A DNA stretch of 64,000 nucleotides from Vibrio zhugei. Lineage in GTDB: Bacteria > Pseudomonadota > Gammaproteobacteria > Enterobacterales > Vibrionaceae. The number at the start of each line of letters is the position of its first letter. The stretch's first letter is position 1. This document shows positions 13,014 to 21,130 of this stretch, one piece after another. The stretch is from contig NZ_CP033078.1 of assembly GCF_003716875.1 (NCBI RefSeq), positions 310,001 through 374,000 on the forward strand, given 5' to 3'. A model generated the notes under the pieces. It did not search any database and was not told the DNA's origin. It saw only the letters and a program-made list of their open reading frames with translations. A program made the position numbers and the translations under genes.

Positions 13014-13889
13014 CTATCTCTTCTCTCTAAATGTTGAGAATTGATTGAGTGATACCGTTTTTTCATTTTTTTTGTACAGATTCTCGTAGCAATAGTTCGT
13101 GGCCTCGATGTAGCCTTCCACACTGCCGCAGTCAAAACGATGGCCTTTGAATTTATAAGCTAGCACGCAGCCTGTCTTGGCTTGTCTGAGCAGTGCGTCG
13201 GTGATTTGTATTTCACCACCTTTGCCCGGCTCGGTATTCTCAATGATCTTAAAAATATCTGGGGTTAAAATATAACGTCCTATAATAGCGAGATTACTTG
13301 GTGATTGTTCTGGATCGGGTTTTTCTATCATGTCGTCAACGCGATAAATATTATCTTTGATCATTTCGCCAGAGATGATGCCATATTTATGCGTTTCATC
13401 TTTAGGGACTTCTTGCACAGCCACGATCGAGCAGCGAAATTGCTTATACAGTGCCGCCATTTGGGCGAGCACACCTTGATCTGGGTTGACGCATAAGTCA
13501 TCGGCAAGTATCACGGCAAACGCTTCATCGCCTATTAATTCACGACCCGTTAAAATGGCATGACCCAAGCCTTTCATTTCACGTTGACGAATGAAAGTAA
13601 AGGTGGCTTGATCCATGACATCACGAATATCGACCAATAATTCTTCTTTGTTGGTTCCCTGTATTTGATGCTCCAACTCATAGTTTTTATCAAAGTGATC
13701 CATGATGGCATATTTGCCCCGGCCAGTGACGATACACATGCTATCGAGTCCGGCTTGGATCGCTTCTTCGACCCCGTACTCTATAAGGGGCTTATTAACG
13801 ACAGGCATCATTTCTTTGGGCATTGATTTGGTTGCAGGTAAAAACCGTGTTCCATAGCCGGCCGCAGGGAAAAGACATTTTCTAATCAT
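13014..13889 (-). CDS. galU: UTP-glucose-1-phosphate uridylyltransferase
   Basis: It makes UDP-glucose from UTP and glucose-1-phosphate for LPS, capsule and galactose metabolism. The N-terminal nucleotide-binding motif is AAGYGTRFLPATKSMPKEM near residues 9-27, with VEEAIQAGL, the LADDLC sugar-nucleotide segment near 128, and GKGGEIQITDALL near 224. The length of 291 aa is usual. It lies directly upstream of uvrA with its own terminator. Confidence 0.96.
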   Translation of the reverse strand: MIRKCLFPAAGYGTRFLPATKSMPKEMMPVVNKPLIEYGVEEAIQAGLDSMCIVTGRGKYAIMDHFDKNYELEHQIQGTNKEELLVDIRDVMDQATFTFIRQREMKGLGHAILTGRELIGDEAFAVILADDLCVNPDQGVLAQMAALYKQFRCSIVAVQEVPKDETHKYGIISGEMIKDNIYRVDDMIEKPDPEQSPSNLAIIGRYILTPDIFKIIENTEPGKGGEIQITDALLRQAKTGCVLAYKFKGHRFDCGSVEGYIEATNYCYENLYKKNEKTVSLNQFSTFREKR

Positions 13890-13983
13890 CGTGAAAACCT
13901 ATAACGTTGTTTTTAAAGTCATCCCTAAGCATAGCAAAGATATATGACAAGACGCAGACGAGCGCTCGGCTCGGCTTAAGGTC

Positions 13984-14628
13984 TTAGCAGGTCGATAAAT
14001 GGCGCTTTGCCCAGGCGATGGCTTGCAGGCGATTTTTTACCTCTAATTTGCGATAAATATTGTGCAAATGAGATTTGACGGTCACTTCACTAATACAAAA
14101 CCTATCGGCAATTTTAAGATTACTATGGCCGGATAATAGTTCGCGTAACACTTGTGATTCACGCGGGCTTAACGCAGTGCCTGTATTGATGGGGGCCGGA
14201 TACTGCTCTTGATAATAATTCAGTAATTGATGGCAAATTGTCTTTGGAATGACGATCTGACCGCAGAGAATACGTTGCAAACCTTGCCGAATTACTGAGT
14301 GGGTATCGTCAGTGTAAAAAATGCCGCGCAGGCGACCGAGAGATAATAGCGCCTCAGTACGGATTCGTTGCGGTGCATTATAAATCACAATATCACACGA
14401 AGTGGTGGGAATTGACTGTGGGGAAAGCCCACGTCGTATGGTTGAGCCATCTTGGTAGTCGAGTAAGAGACAGCGATGTGATTGTATGGGGGCGCTCAGT
14501 AGCTCATCGACTGAGCACCAAACAAAGGGATGGTTCAGTTCGGCTAATACGCCGGCCATGTAGGACTGAGCTGGCAAGCGGCTCTGAGTAATGAGCGTAA
14601 TGTGATCGGAATAGATGGATGATTGCAT
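13984..14628 (-). CDS. qstR: LuxR/FixJ-type regulator QstR
   Basis: A 214-aa regulator with a pseudo-receiver-like N-terminal half and a C-terminal LuxR helix-turn-helix: LSPRESQVLRELLSGHSN then VTVKSHLHNIYRKLEVKN near residues 152-200. The phospho-acceptor surface of a true receiver is not evident. In V. cholerae the regulator at this exact position (between galU and ssb) is QstR, which links quorum sensing and TfoX to competence genes and type VI secretion. Assignment rests on synteny plus domain layout. It is transcribed divergently from ssb, with 271 bases between. Confidence 0.82.
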   Translation of the reverse strand: MQSSIYSDHITLITQSRLPAQSYMAGVLAELNHPFVWCSVDELLSAPIQSHRCLLLDYQDGSTIRRGLSPQSIPTTSCDIVIYNAPQRIRTEALLSLGRLRGIFYTDDTHSVIRQGLQRILCGQIVIPKTICHQLLNYYQEQYPAPINTGTALSPRESQVLRELLSGHSNLKIADRFCISEVTVKSHLHNIYRKLEVKNRLQAIAWAKRHLSTC

Positions 14629-14899
14629 ACATATCTCCTCAATGAAGATTGATAGTATTGGTCAGCATGAGCATTGAAACGAAGCTGGATTGCCTGATTT
14701 GCGTATCAACACGGACGATTTATTACCGCACGATGTAACGCGAGAAGAAGGATTGGATTCAGTTCGCAAATTGGTTGATATTTAGGTGAAGCATTCTCAT
14801 CTTTATTCACAATAGTCAGTGATTGGTCAGGACTCGAAAGCATGATATCCTAGCCCACTATATTTCATTTCATTCTCACAGTTGAAGACGGAGCAGAAC

Positions 14900-15442
14900 A
14901 TGGCAAGCCGCGGTGTGAACAAAGTAATTTTAATTGGTAACTTAGGTGGCGATCCTGAAGTTCGTTACATGCCAAATGGTAGTGCAGTTGCAAACATCAC
15001 TATCGCTACATCAGATTCCTGGCGTGATAAAGCAACCGGTGAGCAACGCGAAAAAACCGAATGGCACCGTGTGGCTCTGTTTGGAAAACTTGCAGAAGTA
15101 GCCGGTGAGTATTTGCGCAAAGGCTCTCAAGTGTATATTGAAGGTCAACTGCAAACGCGTAAATGGCAAGATCAAAGTGGTCAAGACCGTTACACAACAG
15201 AAGTAGTTGTGCAAGGGTTCAACGGCGTGATGCAAATGCTGGGTGGACGTAATGGCGGTTCAGCTCAGCAAGGCTCAGGCATGGGAGGTCAATCTTCTCA
15301 GCAAGGGGGATGGGGTCAGCCACAACAGCCCGCTCCTCAGCAACGTCAGCAGCCGATGCAACAGCCAGCTCAGCAACCGGCACAGCAGCAGCCACAGTAC
15401 AATGAACCACCAATGGATTTTGATGACGACATTCCGTTCTGA
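14900..15442 (+). CDS. ssb: Single-stranded DNA-binding protein
   Basis: A 180-aa SSB. The N-terminal OB fold begins [20 protein letters not shown] and includes the conserved [21 protein letters not shown] Gly/Gln/Pro-rich linker follows from about 115, and the acidic tip DFDDDIPF binds partner repair proteins. The start is the ATG at 14900, preceded by GACGGAG; an upstream in-frame TTG at 14882 is less likely. SSB coats single-stranded DNA in replication, repair and recombination. No LexA box was seen upstream. Confidence 0.97.
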   Translation: MASRGVNKVILIGNLGGDPEVRYMPNGSAVANITIATSDSWRDKATGEQREKTEWHRVALFGKLAEVAGEYLRKGSQVYIEGQLQTRKWQDQSGQDRYTTEVVVQGFNGVMQMLGGRNGGSAQQGSGMGGQSSQQGGWGQPQQPAPQQRQQPMQQPAQQPAQQQPQYNEPPMDFDDDIPF

Positions 15443-15477
15443 ACTAAGACAAAATAAAAAATGTTGAAAAATACACT

Positions 15478-15506
15478 AAAGGCCGCTAATAGCGGCCTTT
15501 TCTTTT
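15478..15506 (+). terminator. Rho-independent terminator of ssb
   Basis: Perfect stem AAAGGCCGCT / AGCGGCCTTT with loop AAT and a TTTTCTTTT tail. It is the last clearly chromosomal feature before the island; the left island junction must lie between about 15,500 and 15,590. Confidence 0.93.
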
Positions 15507-15592
15507 ATTGGCTGAAAAAAAGTGTTTATTTTTTTAGGTTGGGCGTGTATATTATTAACTTACAAGTTTTTATGTTGATTTTTGGATTGGGT

Positions 15593-16942
15593 ATGAAGAT
15601 TGAGATAAAGAAGTTTATGAGCGGTGAGCGTTATGTCTTTTTACTAGACGATGACGGCATGCCTGATTTTTGGGTAACGCACTTTGTCACTATGAAACTC
15701 CGAAAGCATATAACGACATCTTCAATTCAGCAGTATCTAAAGTCCATCAAACACTTAAAACTTTGGGAAAGTATAAATGGCAGAGATCTGCTTGAAGAAA
15801 TTTACAATGGTGTCATTCCAACTCTTGATGATATCAATGCTCTGAAAGAGCATTGTAGCTATCGAGCTAGCGTCTTCAAAAATCAGACTAAAACAAATGT
15901 TACCGATATGGGTAAATTTCATCTTTCTAAATCAAAAGATAAGCCTACCGTCACAAAGTCTCAGTATATCTCTCGCATAGCTCACATTACTGAATATCTG
16001 CACTTTTGTGGGATAGAGCGAGTTAAGAAGAAACCTTCCGCTGTGCAGTTATCTGATGCGCTTAATTTAATGAAGACGCAGTTAAAAAGCGACATGCCGA
16101 AGGATCGCTTAAAAAGCAAGCAAATGGCTTTAGATAAATCAGGGATACCAGATGATGTATTTGAAGATTTTGTTGCCGTGGCCAAACCCAACTCTGAACA
16201 CAATCCCTTTCGTAACCCTGTCATTCGGTTTCGAAATTACCTCATCGTTCAAATCTTGTATGAAACGGGATTTAGACGCAGTGAACTAGCAGCTCTAAGA
16301 ATTGGTGACATCGGTACTGACACTGACAACCCCACTTTATCAATTGTACGCAGACATAATAGTAAAGAAGATCCTCGTTTAGATGAGCCTACAGCGAAGA
16401 CGCTTGGTAGAACCGTCCCAATCTCGAAAGAACTGAGAGATTTGCTAAATATCTACGTTAAAACACATCGTTTTCATACAAAGGCGGCCAAAAAACATCC
16501 ATTTATATTTGTCTCTCACAAAGCCAAAAGTGGAAGCCATGAATCAGGTCAACCGCTTGTAAAACAAACGATAAACGATATTTTTAATCGTATTCGCAAG
16601 GTTAATTTTGAACGTTTTTGGGGGATCACGCCACACAGCTTTAGGCATTATTTCAACCATCAGCTATCCAAATGTATTGACCAAGAAAAAAAAGCGGTTG
16701 AGGAAGAAGTGAAGCGATTAGAAGCCGAAGGGAAGCCCCAAGCAGCCAAACTATATGCAGATGAAAATAAAATCACCGAACAGCGTGAGCTAGAGATTAG
16801 AGCTGAGAAGAATGGACATTCCGACCTAAACTCTGGCAGACCTTACTTGAAACGAACAGTTATAGAACAAGCCAATAAGATGCGGAGAAAGATGCATGAA
16901 AATTTAAAACATAAGGCTGAAGTAGGTGTTTATGGCTATTAA
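15593..16942 (+). CDS. Tyrosine recombinase, first of the island module
   Basis: A 449-aa phage-integrase-family recombinase. Catalytic landmarks: the first Arg in ETGFRRSELAALRIGD near 223-238, the H-x-x-R in TPHSFRHYFNH near 348, and the late H/Y pair in NGHSDLNSGRPYLKR near 405-420. A charged helical insertion between the H-x-x-R box and the nucleophile is unusual in length. The ATG at 15593 is chosen because earlier in-frame starts fall in the ssb terminator region; 15572 is an alternative. It resembles the first recombinase of multi-recombinase modules such as Gamma-Mobile-Trio islands (family name not tested). The next gene overlaps its end by 11 bases. Confidence 0.85.
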   Translation: MKIEIKKFMSGERYVFLLDDDGMPDFWVTHFVTMKLRKHITTSSIQQYLKSIKHLKLWESINGRDLLEEIYNGVIPTLDDINALKEHCSYRASVFKNQTKTNVTDMGKFHLSKSKDKPTVTKSQYISRIAHITEYLHFCGIERVKKKPSAVQLSDALNLMKTQLKSDMPKDRLKSKQMALDKSGIPDDVFEDFVAVAKPNSEHNPFRNPVIRFRNYLIVQILYETGFRRSELAALRIGDIGTDTDNPTLSIVRRHNSKEDPRLDEPTAKTLGRTVPISKELRDLLNIYVKTHRFHTKAAKKHPFIFVSHKAKSGSHESGQPLVKQTINDIFNRIRKVNFERFWGITPHSFRHYFNHQLSKCIDQEKKAVEEEVKRLEAEGKPQAAKLYADENKITEQRELEIRAEKNGHSDLNSGRPYLKRTVIEQANKMRRKMHENLKHKAEVGVYGY

Positions 16943-17916
16943 TACGAAAAAAAAACAGTGCTTATAGAGATATAAAGTCAAAGTCAGACAAGCGACTAAG
17001 TAAAGCTAACTATGAGTTTGACGTTTATTCTGATAATTGGCAGTTGGATACCAATGTGCGTTTGAATTTGACTCTTTTAGAACCATTAAGTCTTACTCCT
17101 AAGTTTTCTGAGTGTTTCAGACTTGCTTTAGCGGACTACGCTGCTGAGTTTTCATCTTCTTACACGTCCAATATTTTTCGAGAGTGTCGTGCTCTCTTTG
17201 CTTTTGGTGTGACAAATAAAATCAGTGAGAAGCACGTCGTCAATTTTAAGAGCAGCTTGACTAAAAACACAGAATACAAGCTAGGGAGTATCCGTGCTTT
17301 TTTGCTTGATTGGCATGACAAGGAAATCTACGGTGTTGATAAGAAAGTTGTTGGCTTGCTCTCAGCGCTCAAAATTTCAGGAAATGAAAAAGGGAAAGCG
17401 GTTGCACTTGGTTGCCCGTTTAGCGGTGCTTATACACTGGAGGAGCAATCCGCATTCATTACGTGGTACGTAGATGCATTTACAGAGCAGCTCATTTCAT
17501 TATATGACTATGCATTTATCATGGCATTGCAGTACACAGGTGCTCGGTCTCTTCAATTAACCCATCTGTATTATGAGGATCTACTCACAAGAACAGAAGC
17601 TGGCATTGAGCACTTTGATTTACGAATACCTAACGCCAAAAAACGTAATGAAACGTTTAGAGGGTCTTACCAAATCAAAAAAGATGTGAGTGAAGACCTA
17701 ATATTGGTGCTGACTGCACAGGCAAAACAATCAATAAAAATGGTTGAAGAACATTTCAACGTTAGCCTTACTAGTCAGCAGAAAAAGCATATCCCCATTT
17801 TTATTAATGAGCGAGAGATATCGAATCTCACTGACTTTAGTGCATTCGAAGAAATACAACAGAAAACGCCTGATTTATTGTGCTTACGGACGAGAGGTGC
17901 AAATCCATCAGTAGGG

Positions 17917-18068
17917 TGCATATTTCGGAGCATTCCGATCAGTCATTTCGGGATTATCCGATCACCCATTTCGGTTTAAACCGATCACTGATTCCGCGAT
18001 TATCCGATCACTTTTAGCCTAACTCCGAAATCGGTGATCGGAATAGCGAAAACCGCGATCGGAATGCC
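17917..18068. repeat. Left-end transposase-binding repeats of the IS21 element
   Basis: Several copies of a unit resembling ATTTCGG...CCGATCA occur in both orientations. The right end (20459-20509) has matching copies (GTGATCGGAATAAACCGAAA). IS21 transposases bind such end-repeats; the exact number of sites was not counted rigorously. Confidence 0.7.
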
Positions 18069-18146
18069 CGAAATCCTTATTTTTTCTCTTTTAAATCAAT
18101 AGCTCGTTATTCTTTACTTCTTAATCAAGAACGTAAGGAAGCGACA

Positions 18147-19679
18147 ATGGCCAAAAAGAGAACTCCAATGAACAAAATCAAAGAGGTATTACGCCTTAAG
18201 TACGACTGCGGTCTCTCAAATCGCAGCATCGCTTCTTGCCTTAAACTCGGCCCGTCCACCATATCAGAACTCCTTACTCGCTTTAAACAAAGCCAGCTTG
18301 GCTGGCCTCTACCCGAAAGTTGCAGTGATGCTGATCTCACGCAAGCGCTGTATCACGATAAGAAAACCAGTCGCGATAAAGTCATGCCAGACTTCACTCA
18401 ATACGCTGTTGAACTCAGACGTAAAGGTATGACGAAAATGTTGCTCTGGCAGGAATATCATGAGCAATATCAAGAACAAGCTTACGCTTACACCCAGTTC
18501 TGTGAGCACTTCACGCGCTGGTTCAAAACGCAAAAGCGCAGCATGCGCCAGCTTCATGTCGCGGGTGATAAACTGTTTATCGATTACTGTGGGCCAAGGC
18601 TTCAGGTGGTCAACCCTGACACAGGAGAAGTGCGTGAAGCGGAAGTGTTCGTCGCGACCTTAGGCGCATCCAATTACACCTATGTTGAAGCCTTCCCGAG
18701 CCAAGGTAAGTCCTACTGGTTAGAGGCGCATGCTAATGCGTTCGAACACTTCGGTGGTGTACCACAGCTCTTGGTTCCCGATAATCTACGTAGCGCGGTC
18801 ACCAAAGCCAATCGTTATGAGCCGAGACTTAACGACAGCTATCAAAAACTAGCTAATCACTATCAAACCGCCGTAATGCCAGCTCGTCCCTACAAACCAA
18901 AAGACAAAGCCAAAGCAGAGAATGCCGTGCTTCTAGTGGAACGCTGGATCATGATGCGGCTGCGACACCAAACCTTCTATACCTTCAAGGCGCTGAATCT
19001 CGCTATCCGAGAACTCATGAATGAGTTAAACCAACGTGAGATGAAACAGTATGGCGCGAGTCGTCAATCATTGTTCGATAAACTCGACAAGCCAGCGTTA
19101 AAGCCTCTCCCCAAACAGCGTTATCTGTATACCGAAACCAAGCGAGCCAAAGTTGGGCCTGATTATCACATTGAATATCACCGTCATTACTACTCGGTTC
19201 CCCATCAACTTGTTGGCCACTATGTTGAGCTAGAAGCCACCAATCGTCTGGTGCAGATCTACCACCAAGGTAACTTGGTCGCTCAACATCCACGCAGCCA
19301 ACGAGAGCGAGGAAATAGCACCAACGCAGAGCATATGCCAAGTAACCATCAACATCAAAAGTGGTCCCCTGGACGCTTGCTCAACTGGGGAGCCAATATC
19401 GGCCCGGCTACACGAGAAGTCATCAATAAGATGCTCAACTCCAAACCTCATCCAGAGCAGTCGTATCGCTCCTGCCTTGGGCTGCTCAATCTGAGTAAAG
19501 CGCATGGTGAATCACGCTTAGAGCAAGCCTGTAAAGATGCGCTGATGCTGACAAAACCGAACTACACCTTCATAAACAATCTACTGAAAAACAATCGAGA
19601 AGGACAACTGAGCAAAGACAACACGAGCACGCCGAACCTTGTTCATAGCAATGTCCGTGGCCCGAACTGTTATCACTAG
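18147..19679 (+). CDS. istA: IS21 transposase IstA
   Basis: A 510-aa transposase. The N-terminal helix-turn-helix (MNKIKEVLRLKYDCGLSNRS, then STISELLTRF) is followed by an rve-type DDE integrase core: FIDYCGPRLQVV supplies the first Asp near 142, LLVPDNLRSAV the second near 212, and KDKAKAENAVLLVERW the Glu near 250. A C-terminal Mu-transposase-like domain ends the protein. It acts with IstB; the IstB start lies 10 bases downstream. It appears intact. Confidence 0.95.
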   Translation: MAKKRTPMNKIKEVLRLKYDCGLSNRSIASCLKLGPSTISELLTRFKQSQLGWPLPESCSDADLTQALYHDKKTSRDKVMPDFTQYAVELRRKGMTKMLLWQEYHEQYQEQAYAYTQFCEHFTRWFKTQKRSMRQLHVAGDKLFIDYCGPRLQVVNPDTGEVREAEVFVATLGASNYTYVEAFPSQGKSYWLEAHANAFEHFGGVPQLLVPDNLRSAVTKANRYEPRLNDSYQKLANHYQTAVMPARPYKPKDKAKAENAVLLVERWIMMRLRHQTFYTFKALNLAIRELMNELNQREMKQYGASRQSLFDKLDKPALKPLPKQRYLYTETKRAKVGPDYHIEYHRHYYSVPHQLVGHYVELEATNRLVQIYHQGNLVAQHPRSQRERGNSTNAEHMPSNHQHQKWSPGRLLNWGANIGPATREVINKMLNSKPHPEQSYRSCLGLLNLSKAHGESRLEQACKDALMLTKPNYTFINNLLKNNREGQLSKDNTSTPNLVHSNVRGPNCYH

Positions 19680-19689
19680 GAGAAAGGAT

Positions 19690-20430
19690 ATGAACACACT
19701 CAATAACCAACTAAAAACCCTGCGGTTGAGCCATGCGGCGAAAGCGTTAGAGCAGCAACAAGAGCAACTGACGACCTACGCAGAGCTGGACTTCGAGGAG
19801 AGACTAAGCCTGCTTCTGGAAAGCGAAATCTTGAATCGCAATCAGACCAAAATCCAACGCTTAAAACGACAAGCCAAATTAAGAGTGGATGCACAGCCGA
19901 GCCAACTCGTCTACAAGGAGGGACGAAACCTCAACCGTAAACAAATGAGCGAACTACTAACGGGCAGTTATCTACACAAGCACCAAAACATCTTGATCAC
20001 AGGCCCAACAGGAGCAGGTAAAACGTATCTTGGTTGTGCACTGGCAACCAGTGCCTGCGACCAACAACAAACGGTCAGATACTACCGATTAACTCGCTTG
20101 CTTGATGACCTGACCGCAGGACGTCTGGATGGCAGCTATCAAAAACAACTTCAATCGTTGGCTAAGAAAGGCTTACTGATCCTCGACGACTGGGGGATGG
20201 AAAAACTGACTCAGGAACACGCGGGCCACTTATTAGAAGTGCTTGAAGATCGTTACCAAAACAGCAGCACAATCGTCATCAGCCAATTACCTGTAAAAGA
20301 GTGGTACAACATGATCGGCAACGCCACCGTCGCAGATGCTCTCATGGATCGGCTGGTACACAATAGTCATCGAATAGAACTGGGAGGTGAATCAATGAGA
20401 AAACTGGCGCAATCCGATCACTTAGAGTAA
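19690..20430 (+). CDS. istB: IS21 helper ATPase IstB
   Basis: A 246-aa AAA+ ATPase of the IstB/DnaC type. Walker A is ITGPTGAGKTYLGCAL near residue 102 and Walker B GLLILDDWGME near 162; the sensor region has STIVISQLPVKEWYNMIG. It oligomerises on DNA and regulates IstA strand transfer and target choice. The ATG at 19690 follows a strong AGGAGAAAGG ribosome site and is preferred to an upstream start inside istA. It appears intact. Confidence 0.95.
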   Translation: MNTLNNQLKTLRLSHAAKALEQQQEQLTTYAELDFEERLSLLLESEILNRNQTKIQRLKRQAKLRVDAQPSQLVYKEGRNLNRKQMSELLTGSYLHKHQNILITGPTGAGKTYLGCALATSACDQQQTVRYYRLTRLLDDLTAGRLDGSYQKQLQSLAKKGLLILDDWGMEKLTQEHAGHLLEVLEDRYQNSSTIVISQLPVKEWYNMIGNATVADALMDRLVHNSHRIELGGESMRKLAQSDHLE

Positions 20431-21130
20431 AAATAGGAAGAGAGAAAAATGACAGGATCAGGTGATCGGAATAAACCGAAACAAGCGATCGCAATCACCG
20501 AAATACGCATAGGGGAAATAACACGAAGATTAGCTCGGCTTTGCCCCTTAAAAACAACCCGAATTAAAGTGGGTGGGGATTATGGAGATTTGCATATTAA
20601 TCCACGTCGATTTCGTTACACTCATGCGACGAACATGTCTATGCTTGGAGCCAGCGAGCATACGATAGCTGAGGAGTTAGGGCATGAAGATACTCAACAG
20701 GTCACCGTGTATACCGAGTTTAATGAAGAGATGGCGGATAGAATCGACGAGGCGCTAGCTACCGATCTTACCCCATTAGCTCAAGCTTTTTCTGGCACGT
20801 TAATAGACAGTGAAAAAGACGCAATTCGAGCTAACGATCCCCGAAGCAGAATTAATAATGACGAAGGCAACCCTTTAGGAAATTGTGGAACATTTGGCTT
20901 TTGTGCTAATGGCTCTGTGCATTGCTACACATGCAATAAATTTCAACCTTGGTTAAATGCTCCTCATGAGAAAATGCTGAAAAGCGTCGTTTTGAAACGA
21001 GATCGAAAGCGTGAAATGGGAGCCAGTGAGTTTGTTTTACAAGGACATAACCGCAGTATCAATGCTATTAAGGCGGTCATTCTAAAGTGCAACGCAAGAA
21101 AGCAAGAGTTAGAAAATGAAGGAGCCTTAA

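Larger units (their letters stand above)
17917..20509 (+). mobile_element. IS21-family insertion sequence (2593 bp)
   Basis: The ends are TGCATATTTCGG at the left and CCGAAATACGCA at the right, imperfect inverted repeats with the terminal 5'-TG...CA-3' of IS21. It is flanked by the 5-bp duplication TAGGG (17912-17916 and 20510-20514). It holds istA and istB. The left 150 bases carry several repeats around CCGATCA and ATTTCGG, matching the multiple transposase-binding repeats of the family. It lies inside the second recombinase gene; removing it with one copy of TAGGG restores the frame. Confidence 0.95.

Noticed and set aside
15461..15592. N-terminal extension of the first recombinase
   Set aside because: It would start in the ssb terminator and be translated through a strong hairpin; later starts fit better.
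20449..20514. An independent integrase gene starting in the IS21 right end
   Set aside because: The first residues are IS21 end sequence read in frame; the real gene resumes at 20515 as part of the split recombinase.
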